From: Flavobacterium sp. LHD-85
GTDB lineage: Bacteria > Bacteroidota > Bacteroidia > Flavobacteriales > Flavobacteriaceae
DNA: 64,000 nt
Direction: 5' to 3'
Assembly: GCF_030929595.1 (NCBI RefSeq)
Contig: NZ_JAVFVR010000017.1
Span: forward strand, 62,001 to 126,000
Shown here: one piece after another, positions 50,915 through 60,176 of the stretch
Position numbering within the stretch: the first letter of the stretch is position 1
How the letters are laid out: each line of letters begins with the position of its first letter
Translations under genes and position numbers: made by a program
Notes under the pieces: model-generated
What the model was told of the DNA's origin: nothing
What the model saw: the letters and a program-made list of their open reading frames with translations, nothing else
Database searches by the model: none

Positions 50915-53905
50915 ATGCAGAATAAAGGACTTATTAAATTTTTCGCAATTCTATTTGCATTGGTAAGTATTTACCAACTATCATTCACTTTTGTGGCAAA
51001 TGGTGTCAAAAGTGAAGCTAAAGCTTTTGCAGGAGATAATCCTGATAAAGAGCTGAAATATTTAGATTCTATTGGTAAAGAAAAAGTATTAAACCTTGGT
51101 TTTACTGATTTCACTTATAACGAAGTGAAAAACAAACAACTTAATAAAGGTCTTGACTTAGAAGGGGGAATCAACGTGATTCTTCAGATTTCTATTAAAG
51201 ATGTATTAAAAGGTTTGGCTAATAATTCTAAAAATCCAGTTTTTAATAAATCATTAGCTGATGCATCTGCAAATGTAGAAGGAAACAAAACATATTTAAA
51301 TAAGTTTTTTGAAGCTTTTGAAGCGAATTCAAAAGGAACTGTAAAATTAGCATCTCCAGATATTTTTGCTAACAGAAGTCTTCAAGGAGAAGGTGGAGTA
51401 GACTTTCAAATGTCTGACGCGCAAGTTCAAAAAGTTATCAAAAGAAAAGTTGATGAGTCTGTAGAAAGTGCTTTTAAAGTATTAAGAGAGCGTATCGATA
51501 AATTTGGTGTTACACAGCCAAACATCCAAAAATTAGGAGAAACAGGAAGAATCTTAGTAGAGCTTCCAGGTGCTAAGGATGTAGATAGAATTAAAAAATT
51601 ATTAGGTGGAAAAGCTCAATTAGAGTTTTGGGAAACTTTCAAAATTGAAGAAATTGGAAATTTCTTAGTTTCAGCAAACGAAGCTTTAAAGAAAACTGAA
51701 GTTAAAAAGACAGAAACTAAAACAGTTGCTAAAGATTCATTAAATGCATTATTAACAGATGCTAAAGATTCTTCTGATGTTAAAAAAGGAAATAATCCTT
51801 TATTTGATAAAATGATCGTTCAAGGTGGTGGACCAGTTTTAGGTTATTTTGCTCCTAAAGATACTGCTGCTATCAATGATTATTTCAAAAGACCAGAAAT
51901 TAGAGTATTATTGGCTGCTGACCAACACTATGCAAAATTTGTATGGAGTAAGCCAACAACTATAAAAGATCCTAAAGCAAAAGACATTAAAAGCGCTGCA
52001 GATATTGAAGCAGTTGAATTATACGCTTTAAAAGGAAACAGAGACAATAACCCAGCAATGAGCGGTGGTGTTGTAACTGATGCAAAAGATACTTTTGACC
52101 AAATGGGTAAACCAGCTGTTTCTATGCAAATGAACAGTCAAGGTGCTAAAGTTTGGGAAGAATTAACAGGAAGAGCATTTGCTCAAAAAAGCTACATTGC
52201 TATTGTATTAGATGATATCGTATATTCTGCTCCAGGTGTAACAAGCGGTCCTATTGCTGGAGGAAGATCTGAGATTACAGGTTCATTTGATGTAGCTGAA
52301 ACTAAAGATTTAGCTAACGTATTAAATGCAGGTAAATTACCAGCTTCTGCAGATATTATCCAATCAACTGTTGTTGGTCCATCTTTAGGGCAAGCAGCTA
52401 TTGATGCAGGTACAATTTCTTCTGTATTAGGTTTCTTATTAGTTTGTGTTTGGATGGTATTCTATTACGGTAAAGCTGGTTGGTATGCAAACCTTGCTTT
52501 ATTGTTAAACTTACTATTCTTGTTTGGAATTATGGCAAGTTTTGGTTTTGTACTTACATTGCCAGGTATTGCAGGTATTGTACTTACATTGGGTACAGCG
52601 GTAGATGCGAACATTATTATCTATGAAAGAGCAAAAGAGGAATTGCGTGAAGGTAAATCACTTTCTGAAGCAGTTCAAGCTTCTTACGGATGGCATGGTG
52701 CAATGCGTTCTATTATTGATGCTAACGTTACTCACGTTTTAACTGGAGCTATCTTATTTATTTTCGGAACAGGTCCTATTAAAGGTTTCGCATTAACATT
52801 ATTAATTGGTATCGTAACTTCATTGTTTACTTCTATCTTTATTGCTAGAATTTTCATTGACAGAAATATTGCAGGAAAAGCAGATTTAACTTTCTCTACA
52901 AATATTACTAAAAACTGGTTTACAAACTTCCACTTTGATTTCATCAAAATCAAAAAATTCACTTATATCTTCTCTTCTATTGTAACAGTAGTAAGTTTAG
53001 TGTCTATCTTCTTCGTTAACGGATTAGATGAAGGTGTTGATTTTGTTGGAGGACGAACTTTCCAAGTTAAATTCGAAAAACCAGTTGATGCAACTGCGGT
53101 TTCAGATGAATTGTCTGCTGCTTTCGGTACTCCGGTTGAAGCTAAAATTTTAGGAGATGATGATCAATTGAAAATCACAACTAAATATAAAATTAAAGAA
53201 GATGGTGTTGCTATCGATGAGGAAGTAAACCAAAAATTATATGCTGCTTTACAGAAATATTTCCCAAATACAACTTACGATAAATTCATCAACTCATTTG
53301 ATGGTAAAAAAGTAGGTGTGTTGCAAGCTTCTAAAGTTGGAGCTTCTATTTCTGAGGATATCAAAACTAACTCTTATTGGGCAGTTCTTGGTGCAATGGC
53401 AGTTATTTTCTTATACTTAATGGTATCTTTCCGTAAATGGCAATATTCATTAGGTGCGATTGCAGCTGTTGCGCACGACGTAATCTTCGTATTAGGAGTT
53501 TACTCATTATGCTACAAATTCATGCCATTCCACATGGAAATGGATCAGCACTTTATCGCTGCGATCCTAACTGTAATTGGTTACTCTATGAACGATACGG
53601 TAATTGTATTTGACAGGGTGAGAGAGTTTATCATCGGAAACCGTAAAGGAAGTTTCGAAGATATCGTAAACGCTTCTATTAATACTACATTATCTAGAAC
53701 ATTGAATACTTCATTAATGATGATCATTGTATTATTAACGATGTTTATCTTCGGTGGAGAATCTATCAGAGGATTTATCTTCGCAATGTTAATTGGTATT
53801 ATCGTTGGTACTTACTCTTCATTATTTATCGCAACACCTGTATTGGTTGATACGATTTCTAGTGATGAGAAACACACAATCGAAGACAAACATAATAAAG
53901 CATAA
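50915..53905 (+). CDS. secDF: Protein translocase subunit SecDF (fused)
   Basis: A 996-aa fusion of SecD and SecF, the proton-driven motor that pulls secreted proteins out of SecYEG. An N-terminal helix (7-25) is followed by the large periplasmic P1 domain (about 60-480), six helices of SecD (about 500-660, with VDANIIIYERAKEELREGKS), and the SecF half (about 690-980, with GTGPIKGFALTLLIGIVTS before and TVIGYSMNDTVIVFDRVREF). The fused form is usual in Bacteroidetes. Its own promoter and a strong terminator make it monocistronic. Confidence 0.97.
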   Translation: MQNKGLIKFFAILFALVSIYQLSFTFVANGVKSEAKAFAGDNPDKELKYLDSIGKEKVLNLGFTDFTYNEVKNKQLNKGLDLEGGINVILQISIKDVLKGLANNSKNPVFNKSLADASANVEGNKTYLNKFFEAFEANSKGTVKLASPDIFANRSLQGEGGVDFQMSDAQVQKVIKRKVDESVESAFKVLRERIDKFGVTQPNIQKLGETGRILVELPGAKDVDRIKKLLGGKAQLEFWETFKIEEIGNFLVSANEALKKTEVKKTETKTVAKDSLNALLTDAKDSSDVKKGNNPLFDKMIVQGGGPVLGYFAPKDTAAINDYFKRPEIRVLLAADQHYAKFVWSKPTTIKDPKAKDIKSAADIEAVELYALKGNRDNNPAMSGGVVTDAKDTFDQMGKPAVSMQMNSQGAKVWEELTGRAFAQKSYIAIVLDDIVYSAPGVTSGPIAGGRSEITGSFDVAETKDLANVLNAGKLPASADIIQSTVVGPSLGQAAIDAGTISSVLGFLLVCVWMVFYYGKAGWYANLALLLNLLFLFGIMASFGFVLTLPGIAGIVLTLGTAVDANIIIYERAKEELREGKSLSEAVQASYGWHGAMRSIIDANVTHVLTGAILFIFGTGPIKGFALTLLIGIVTSLFTSIFIARIFIDRNIAGKADLTFSTNITKNWFTNFHFDFIKIKKFTYIFSSIVTVVSLVSIFFVNGLDEGVDFVGGRTFQVKFEKPVDATAVSDELSAAFGTPVEAKILGDDDQLKITTKYKIKEDGVAIDEEVNQKLYAALQKYFPNTTYDKFINSFDGKKVGVLQASKVGASISEDIKTNSYWAVLGAMAVIFLYLMVSFRKWQYSLGAIAAVAHDVIFVLGVYSLCYKFMPFHMEMDQHFIAAILTVIGYSMNDTVIVFDRVREFIIGNRKGSFEDIVNASINTTLSRTLNTSLMMIIVLLTMFIFGGESIRGFIFAMLIGIIVGTYSSLFIATPVLVDTISSDEKHTIEDKHNKA

Positions 53906-53926
53906 TTACTGTTTTAATTATATAAA

Positions 53927-53957
53927 AAAGATCCAGCGAAAGCTGGATCTTTTTTTT
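53927..53957 (+). terminator. Terminator after secDF
   Basis: An 11-bp perfect stem with a GAAA (GNRA) tetraloop (arms 53927-53937 and 53942-53952) and a T-run. Confidence 0.92.
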
Positions 53958-53990
53958 GTGCTATATTTAAATAGAATTTTAAAATGATTT

Positions 53991-54602
53991 ATGACAAGAA
54001 AATTACTTTTAGGTTTATTGTTTCTTATGACTGTAAAAATGACTGCACAGAAAGACGATTCAAATTTTTCTTTAGGTTTTAATTATGGTTTTGGAAGTGA
54101 ATTTAGTAATAGAAACTATACGTTTACAAACCACTTTTATAAAGTTCAGCTGTATTACAAAATAAAGGAAACAAAGCATTTTCAATATCAGATTTTAGTT
54201 CAGCCGGAGATTAATTTTGCTGAACATCAATTATTAAATTTCTATTTTGTAAAGCCTGAAACACCAAACTATCAGCAAAAAAGAGATGAATATACGCATT
54301 TAAAAGATGTTCGAGAATATGTGCTTAATTGTGGTTTTTTAATTCGGAAACCTATAGGTGACGTTTGTTCTTTTTATATTTTGGGCAGTATTGGTCCTAT
54401 GATTACAGATACAGAAACAGAGCGAATTTCTGAAGGTTTTGCTTTTGCCGATGTTTTAGCACTTGGTTTTACAGTTGGTTGCAATAAACTACAGTTTGAT
54501 TTACGTCCGAGCTTACGGCACGTTTCTAATGCTGGTTTAGGAAGCAGTAATGCAGGGTATAATACAAAGAATATCGAATTTGGTATATCGTATCAATTAT
54601 AA
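53991..54602 (+). CDS. PagL-like lipid A 3-O-deacylase
   Basis: A 203-aa outer-membrane beta-barrel protein with a signal peptide (residues 1-19). The C-terminal end holds RHVSNAG...SNAGYN...NIEFGISYQL, giving His177, Ser179 and Glu196 in the arrangement of the PagL catalytic triad. PagL removes the 3-O acyl chain of lipid A and modulates outer-membrane immunogenicity. The triad match is by eye. Ends in a shared terminator with the convergent lgt gene. A TATATTTA box at 53962-53969 is a possible promoter. Confidence 0.72.
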   Translation: MTRKLLLGLLFLMTVKMTAQKDDSNFSLGFNYGFGSEFSNRNYTFTNHFYKVQLYYKIKETKHFQYQILVQPEINFAEHQLLNFYFVKPETPNYQQKRDEYTHLKDVREYVLNCGFLIRKPIGDVCSFYILGSIGPMITDTETERISEGFAFADVLALGFTVGCNKLQFDLRPSLRHVSNAGLGSSNAGYNTKNIEFGISYQL

Positions 54603-54606
54603 AAAG

Positions 54607-54639
54607 AAAATGCCCAATACGCTAGATATTGGGCATTTT
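54607..54639. terminator. Bidirectional terminator between the PagL-like gene and lgt
   Basis: 13-bp perfect arms (54607-54619, 54627-54639) around a CGCTAGA loop, flanked by A- and T-runs, lying between convergent stops. Confidence 0.88.
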
Positions 54640-54660
54640 TTATTTTGATTAAATATAGCT

Positions 54661-55593
54661 TTAAGATTCCGCTAAAGGATTTCTTTGTGCTCTTATGATA
54701 AAGAAAAGTCCAATGAGAATAAATGGTATGCTTAGCCATTGTCCAGTTGAAAATAAGCCTAACTCACTTTCGAGGCCTCCCTGACTTTCTTTTACAAACT
54801 CTACAACAAAACGAACAACGAATAATAACACTAAAAATAATCCGAATAAAAGACCAGATTTAAGTCTTGCATTTGTTTTCCAGTATAAAAAGAATAAAAT
54901 CGCGAAAACAAATACGTAACAGAATGCTTCATACAATTGCGTAGGATGTCTAGAAGGAACTTCTGCTAATAGTGTTGCAAATTTTGGATCTGTTGCTATT
55001 GCATTATAAGCTTCTTTTGGATCTGCAATACCTGTTTTTTGTACTGCTTCGGCTTTACTGAATGTGTCGTGAAGAAAACGAATTCCGAAAGCTGAAGAAG
55101 TTTCGTGGCCAATGATTTCAGAATTGAAGAAATTTCCAAGACGAACAAAAATAGCGCCGCTTGCAACAGGAATTACAACACGGTCTAAAATCCATAACAA
55201 GGAACGTTTTAGTATTTTTTTGCTGTAGTAGTACATGGCAACAATAATTGAGATCGCTGCTCCGTGACTTGCTAATCCTTGGAAACCTGTAAACTGAAAT
55301 TCAGGTTCAAATTTAAATGGAAGGAAAATTTCAAGCAAGTGATTTCTGAAATATTCCCAATCGTAAAAGAAAACATGACCTAAACGAGCTCCTATTAAAG
55401 TTGCAAGAACTGTCCAAACAAATAAAGAATCTAATTTTTCAATTGACTCGTTTTCTCTTTCGAAAATCTTTTTCATTAGGAACCATCCTAAACCAAAAGC
55501 AATTACAAACATTAAGCTGTAATAGCGAATCATAAAAAATCCTAAGTTGATTCCTTCAGAAGGATTCCAAACTAAATTTAAGGCGTGTGTCAT
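54661..55593 (-). CDS. lgt: Prolipoprotein diacylglyceryl transferase
   Basis: Adds diacylglycerol from phosphatidylglycerol to the lipobox cysteine of prelipoproteins, at the inner membrane. The 310-aa protein has about seven membrane helices, the signature FVRLGNFFNSEIIG and the RHPTQLYEAF segment with the catalytic His/Arg pair. A longer insert (residues about 195-225) is common in Bacteroidetes. It follows yidD by 64 bp on the same strand. The window's lipoproteins (for example 1021 and 8047) would be its clients. Confidence 0.96.
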   Translation of the reverse strand: MTHALNLVWNPSEGINLGFFMIRYYSLMFVIAFGLGWFLMKKIFERENESIEKLDSLFVWTVLATLIGARLGHVFFYDWEYFRNHLLEIFLPFKFEPEFQFTGFQGLASHGAAISIIVAMYYYSKKILKRSLLWILDRVVIPVASGAIFVRLGNFFNSEIIGHETSSAFGIRFLHDTFSKAEAVQKTGIADPKEAYNAIATDPKFATLLAEVPSRHPTQLYEAFCYVFVFAILFFLYWKTNARLKSGLLFGLFLVLLFVVRFVVEFVKESQGGLESELGLFSTGQWLSIPFILIGLFFIIRAQRNPLAES

Positions 55594-55657
55594 GTATAAA
55601 TGTTTTTATATAGCTGTAAAAATAAATATTTAATGTAAAGTACCGCTTTCTAAAAAG

Positions 55658-55906
55658 TTAATGTTTGTGGTTGCATTTCTTTTCTGGTACAGGATCGTAA
55701 CCGCTTCTTCCCCACGGATGGCAACTTAAAATGCGTTTGATACCTAAAAATCCGCCATAAAATAATCCATGAATTTGTAATGCCTGAATCATATACGTTG
55801 AACAAGTTGGTTCAAATCTGCAGGCAGCCGGTGTAAAGGGTGAAATGGCAGTCTGATAAAAACGGACTAACAATACAAATGGATATATTAGAATTTTTGA
55901 AAACAT
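55658..55906 (-). CDS. yidD: Membrane protein insertion efficiency factor YidD
   Basis: An 82-aa amphipathic protein of the DUF37/YidD family, a helper of YidC-dependent membrane insertion. The conserved CRFEPTCSTYMIQALQIHG and CHPWGRSGYDPVP motifs are intact. Normally next to rnpA/yidC; here it is isolated upstream of lgt and downstream of a cysS terminator. Confidence 0.95.
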   Translation of the reverse strand: MFSKILIYPFVLLVRFYQTAISPFTPAACRFEPTCSTYMIQALQIHGLFYGGFLGIKRILSCHPWGRSGYDPVPEKKCNHKH

Positions 55907-55939
55907 ATTTTTTTTGTATCAGTTAGTTAAGTATTAGTT

Positions 55940-55975
55940 TTTTTTAGTGTTCAGTTTATTCTGAACACTAAAAAA
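55940..55975 (-). terminator. Terminator after cysS
   Basis: Arms at about 55940-55953 and 55961-55975 (TAGTGTTCAG / CTGAACACTA) pair over about 14 bp, with a T-run on the minus strand, 11 bp after the cysS stop. Confidence 0.85.
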
Positions 55976-55985
55976 CTAATTACTT

Positions 55986-57467
55986 TTATTGAATGCTAAA
56001 CGTCGTTCCTTCTTTTCCGTCTTTAAGCTGAATTCCTAAAGCGATTAACTGATCGCGAATTTGGTCAGAAAGCGCGAAGTTTTTATCTGATCTGGCTTGA
56101 TTTCTCATTCCGATAAGCATGTTTACCACACCTTCCAATTTGTCACTATCAGCATCAGCCGCTTTATCGTCGTTAAGGCCTAAAACGTCATAAACGAAAG
56201 CGTTTACCGCTGCTTTGAAATCAGCTAAATCATCAGCAGAAATAGTTTCTTTGCCATCTTTTAATAAGTTGATGTAACGAACGGCTTCAAATAATTGCGC
56301 AATTAGAATTGGCGTGTTGAAATCGTCATTCATAGCATCGTAGCAAAGCTGTTTCCAAGCTGCAAAATCTATAGAGCTAGAAGTTCCTGCATTAATATTT
56401 GGTAAAGCATCTAGTGCTTCCATTAATCTTTTATATCCTTTCTCGGCAGCAACAATGGCATCATCAGAAAAATCTAAGATACTTCTGTAATGTGCTTGAA
56501 GCATGAAAAAACGAGTTACAGAAGCTGAAAATGGTTTGCTTAATATGTTGTTGTCTCCGCTAAGAATTTCGCCTGGAAGAATATTGTTTCCAGTCGATTT
56601 TGCCATTTTCTTTCCGTTCAAGGTAAGCATGTTGGCGTGCATCCAGTAATTTACTGGAGCTTGACCCGTGCAAGCTTCGTTTTGAGCAATTTCACATTCG
56701 TGGTGAGGGAATTTTAAGTCCATTCCACCTCCGTGAATGTCAAAATGATTGCCAAGATATTTGGTGCTCATTGCAGTACACTCTAAGTGCCATCCTGGGA
56801 AACCATCGCTCCAAGGTGAAGGCCATCTCATGATATGTTCTGGCTCTGCTTTTTTCCAAAGCGCAAAATCTTGTGGATTTCTCTTGTCAGATTGCCCGTC
56901 AAGATCACGCGTGTTTGCTAACATATCATCGATATTTCTACCGCTTAAGATACCGTAATTATTAGTCTCGTTATATTTTACAACATCAAAATATACCGAT
57001 CCATTAGCTACATAAGCGATGCCTTTATCGATAATTTTTTTAATGATTTCAATTTGCTCAATAATATGTCCTGTCGCTGTAGGCTCGATGCTTGGAGGCA
57101 AAAAGTTGAATGCCTTTAGAATGTTATGAAAATCAACAGTATAACGCTGTACTACTTCCATTGGTTCCAATTGCTCCAAACGTGCTTTTTTAGCAATTTT
57201 ATCTTCACCTTCATCCACATCATCTACAATATGTCCAACATCAGTAATATTTCGAACATAACGAACTTTATAATCTAAATGCAGAAAATATCTGAAGATC
57301 ACGTCAAAAGACATAAAAGTTCTCACGTTTCCTAAGTGAACATTGCTATATACCGTAGGTCCACAAACATACATTCCAACGTTTCCTTCATGGATTGGTT
57401 TGAAATCTTCTTTTTCACCCGAAAGTGAATTGTATATTTTTAGAGGTTGACTGCTATATAGTGGCAT
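55986..57467 (-). CDS. cysS: Cysteinyl-tRNA synthetase
   Basis: Class I synthetase charging tRNA-Cys. The 493-aa protein has the HIGH-type signature VYSNVHLGNVRTF, zinc ligands in the CGPT N-terminus and WHLECTAMS, HHECE, and the KMSKS-type KMAKSTGN. The C-terminal anticodon-binding and DALR-like part is intact. Ends in a strong terminator. Confidence 0.97.
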   Translation of the reverse strand: MPLYSSQPLKIYNSLSGEKEDFKPIHEGNVGMYVCGPTVYSNVHLGNVRTFMSFDVIFRYFLHLDYKVRYVRNITDVGHIVDDVDEGEDKIAKKARLEQLEPMEVVQRYTVDFHNILKAFNFLPPSIEPTATGHIIEQIEIIKKIIDKGIAYVANGSVYFDVVKYNETNNYGILSGRNIDDMLANTRDLDGQSDKRNPQDFALWKKAEPEHIMRWPSPWSDGFPGWHLECTAMSTKYLGNHFDIHGGGMDLKFPHHECEIAQNEACTGQAPVNYWMHANMLTLNGKKMAKSTGNNILPGEILSGDNNILSKPFSASVTRFFMLQAHYRSILDFSDDAIVAAEKGYKRLMEALDALPNINAGTSSSIDFAAWKQLCYDAMNDDFNTPILIAQLFEAVRYINLLKDGKETISADDLADFKAAVNAFVYDVLGLNDDKAADADSDKLEGVVNMLIGMRNQARSDKNFALSDQIRDQLIALGIQLKDGKEGTTFSIQ

Positions 57468-57476
57468 AGTATTTTT

Positions 57477-57513
57477 GTTTAATCGTTTAATCGTTTAATC
57501 GTTTAACTGTTAA
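57477..57513. repeat. GTTTAATC octamer array, left of the four-helix gene
   Basis: Three perfect GTTTAATC units (57477-57500) followed by a GTTTAACT unit and a degenerate tail. Counterpart units in both orientations lie at 57912-57973. Confidence 0.7.
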
Positions 57514-57538
57514 TTTTGTTTAATTCGGATTATCGGAT

Positions 57539-57904
57539 TTATAGTTGTGAAAGGTAATATTTTTTTAGATTATTTATTTGATTACAAATTTTTTCAAGTT
57601 TTTCTCTTGAGGCAATATATTCTACTTCTGAAACATAATTTAAATCTTTAGAAATAATTAAATGATTTAATGTTTCCATTGCAGATGAATAAGAAATTAT
57701 TAAAAAATGTGCTTTGTCTTTATTTGTATTTCTTGAAGTTCCCTCTGCAATATTTGTTGCAATTGAGGATGCACTTCTTTTTATTTGAGATGTTATCCCG
57801 AACAATTCATTTGATGGAAATTTACTAGTCAATTTATAAATATCCAAAATGAACATTCTTGCATTCTGCCACACTTCAAGCTTCTCAAAGGAAAAAACGT
57901 ACAT
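57539..57904 (-). CDS. Four-helix-bundle protein (IVP/S23-type)
   Basis: A 121-aa protein of the family first described as the 23S rRNA intervening-sequence protein and related to the DGR accessory protein Avd. The pattern FEKLEVWQNARMFILDIYKLTSKFP, QIKRSASSIATNIAEGTSRN, then SYSSAMETLNHLIIS is characteristic. Stand-alone copies are scattered in Bacteroidetes. It splits cysS from folE and is bracketed by GTTTAATC-type repeats. Molecular function unknown. Confidence 0.88.
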   Translation of the reverse strand: MYVFSFEKLEVWQNARMFILDIYKLTSKFPSNELFGITSQIKRSASSIATNIAEGTSRNTNKDKAHFLIISYSSAMETLNHLIISKDLNYVSEVEYIASREKLEKICNQINNLKKYYLSQL

Positions 57905-57911
57905 GCTTTCT

Positions 57912-57973
57912 GTTTAATAGTTTAACCGTTTATTTGTTTAACTGTTTTTCGATTAAACAAATAAACGATTAAC
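57912..57973. repeat. GTTTAATC-type repeats and hairpin, right of the four-helix gene
   Basis: Units GTTTAATA, GTTTAACC, GTTTATTT and GTTTAACT run to 57943; GATTAAAC and AAATAAAC units then run in the opposite sense. Arms 57928-57940 and 57954-57966 form a 13-bp inverted repeat, which could terminate folE on the minus strand. Confidence 0.65.
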
Positions 57974-57981
57974 CCAAATAT

Positions 57982-58653
57982 TTAGAATTGAGTATCTAGC
58001 TTAATGTAATCAAGGAATTCTCTTTTCGTTTGAGCGTCTTTGAATTTTCCGCCGAACTCAGAAGTTACCGTGCTGCTTTCGATATCTTTAATTCCGCGAG
58101 AGTTTACGCAAAGGTGTTTTGCATCAATCACGCAGGCAACATCTTCTGTTCCTAAAGCTTTTTGAAGTTCTTGAACAATCTGCATAGTTAGACGCTCTTG
58201 CACTTGAGGTCTTTTTGCATAATACTCAACGATACGGTTCATTTTAGATAAACCGATAACGCGTCCGCTAGAGATATAAGCAACGTGAGCACGCCCGATA
58301 ATTGGCAGTAAATGGTGTTCGCAAGTAGAATAAACCGTGATGTTCTTTTCTACAAGCATTTCGCCATATTTATAATTATTGTCAAAAGTTGAAGCTTTTG
58401 GCTGTTTTGCAGGGTTAAGGCCTCCAAAAATTTCTTTTACAAACATTTTTGCAACTCGGTTTGGAGTTCCTTTAATGCTGTCATCTGTCAAATCCATTCC
58501 AAGAGTCTGTAGAATGTTTTCAACATCTTTTTTAATTTTTTCTATTTTTTCTTCATCAGTGATGTCAAAAGCATCCGCTCTTAGAGGGTTTTTTGCATTA
58601 CTGCTGAAATGACTGTCACCAATTTCGTCTAAAAAATCTTCGTTATTTATCAT
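57982..58653 (-). CDS. folE: GTP cyclohydrolase I
   Basis: Converts GTP to 7,8-dihydroneopterin triphosphate, the first step of folate and pterin synthesis. The 223-aa protein has zinc ligands in TCEHHLLPI (Cys and His) and the CVIDAKHLCV segment, and the catalytic motif GLSKMNRIVEYYAKRPQVQERLT. A 25-residue acidic N-terminus precedes the core. Normally near other folate genes; here none is adjacent. Confidence 0.96.
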   Translation of the reverse strand: MINNEDFLDEIGDSHFSSNAKNPLRADAFDITDEEKIEKIKKDVENILQTLGMDLTDDSIKGTPNRVAKMFVKEIFGGLNPAKQPKASTFDNNYKYGEMLVEKNITVYSTCEHHLLPIIGRAHVAYISSGRVIGLSKMNRIVEYYAKRPQVQERLTMQIVQELQKALGTEDVACVIDAKHLCVNSRGIKDIESSTVTSEFGGKFKDAQTKREFLDYIKLDTQF

Positions 58654-58800
58654 TAAGAACTACTATTATAATGTGGTATATCTTTTTAAGGCGGTAAAGA
58701 TAATTAATAAATAGGAAACCTTTTCTATGGTTTTTAGGATTTAATTACTCCTTTTTGGATATAATTTAAAATTTGAAGAGAAATACTATTATTAAAAACA

Positions 58801-58835
58801 AAAAAGACAACAACGAAAAATGTTATTGTCTTTTT
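58801..58835 (-). terminator. Terminator after the aminotransferase gene
   Basis: AAAAAGACAA... pairs with ...TTGTCTTTTT with one mismatch over about 14 bp, and gives a T-run on the minus strand. 22 bp after the stop. Confidence 0.7.
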
Positions 58836-58856
58836 AAAACGATTATAATGAATTTA

Positions 58857-60053
58857 TTATCTGTTGTTGTAAACCAATAAAGCTTCCTTTAAGATATTTA
58901 CAGCTGTAATCAAATCTTTTTTGTTTAAAACATAGGCAATACGAACCTGATTTAGTCCCATTCCAGGTGTCGAATAGAAACCTTTTGCTGGAGCAATCAT
59001 TACGGTTTCGCCATTTAAATCATAACTTTCAAGAAGCCATTGTGCAAAATCATCCGAATCTTCTATCGGAAGTTCGGCAATGCAATAAAAAGCGCCTTTT
59101 GGCTTTGTAACCACAACGCCATCAATCTTGTTTAATTCGGCAATTAAAGTATCGCGGCGTTCTTTGTATTCTCCAATTACTTCGTCAAAATAACTTTGAG
59201 GTGTATCTATTGCGGCTTCGCAAGCAATCTGTTCAATAGTTGGCGGACTCAAACGTGCTTGAGCAAACTTCATTACAGTTGCTAAAACATCTTTATTTTT
59301 AGTAACCAAACAGCCAATTCTTGCTCCGCACATGCTGTAGCGTTTAGAAACAGAATCAACCATGATTACATTTTGCTGTACATCTTCAAGATTCATTACA
59401 GAAAAGTGCACATCGTCACCATCGTACAAAAATTCACGATACACTTCATCGGCGATTAAGTATAAATCGTGTTTTTTAATCAAATGAGCCAGCTGTTTAA
59501 TTTCGGCTTCAGAATATAAGTATCCAGTCGGATTTCCAGGGTTGCAAATCAGAATGGCTTTTGTTTTTTGTGTAATTAGTTTTTCAACTTCTTCAATGCT
59601 TGGTAATGCAAAAGCAGTCTCGATAGTAGAAACTAATGGAACTACAGTTGCACTTGTTGAAGAAGCAAACGCATGATAATTAGCATAAAAAGGTTCCGGG
59701 ATAATGATTTCATCTCCTGGATCTGTAATTGTGGCCAGCGCAAAAAGTAAGGCTTCAGAACCACCAGTTGTAACAATGATGTCTTCTGTGTTAACGTTTA
59801 CATTTTGGCGCTGGTAAAAATGAGCTAATTTTTTTCTATAGCTTTCATATCCGGCAGACGGACTGTATTCTATAATACTCAAATCAATATTTTTTACCGC
59901 CTCGATGGCCACTTCCGGTGTCTTGATATCCGGTTGACCAATGTTTAAGTGATACACCTTGTGTCCTTTTTTCTTTGCTAAATCAGCAAAAGGAGCCAGC
60001 TTGCGTATCGGAGATTCGGGCATGTTTTTTCCCTTGAGTGAAATTGTCGGCAT
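58857..60053 (-). CDS. PLP-dependent aminotransferase, class I (aspartate type)
   Basis: A 398-aa fold-type I aminotransferase. The Schiff-base lysine is in VSKRYSMCGARIGCL, and the N-terminal SPIRKLAPFADLAKKKG and GQPDIKTP plus ICNPGNPTGYLY are typical of the aspartate/alanine class. Could serve aspartate, alanine or aromatic transamination; specificity cannot be set by eye. Confidence 0.92.
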   Translation of the reverse strand: MPTISLKGKNMPESPIRKLAPFADLAKKKGHKVYHLNIGQPDIKTPEVAIEAVKNIDLSIIEYSPSAGYESYRKKLAHFYQRQNVNVNTEDIIVTTGGSEALLFALATITDPGDEIIIPEPFYANYHAFASSTSATVVPLVSTIETAFALPSIEEVEKLITQKTKAILICNPGNPTGYLYSEAEIKQLAHLIKKHDLYLIADEVYREFLYDGDDVHFSVMNLEDVQQNVIMVDSVSKRYSMCGARIGCLVTKNKDVLATVMKFAQARLSPPTIEQIACEAAIDTPQSYFDEVIGEYKERRDTLIAELNKIDGVVVTKPKGAFYCIAELPIEDSDDFAQWLLESYDLNGETVMIAPAKGFYSTPGMGLNQVRIAYVLNKKDLITAVNILKEALLVYNNR

Positions 60054-60176
60054 GAGTATAAATTATTGAAGTGCAAATTTGCATATTTTTTTCGTATTTA
60101 ACGTAAATAATAAGGGTACTTCTAAAAATGTAACAATAATAAATATATTTACTAATTTTATAATAAAATATTGTCA

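Noticed and set aside
57477..57973. Phage or integron attachment site around the four-helix gene
   Set aside because: Repeats are short, degenerate and lack an integrase gene or a tRNA target.
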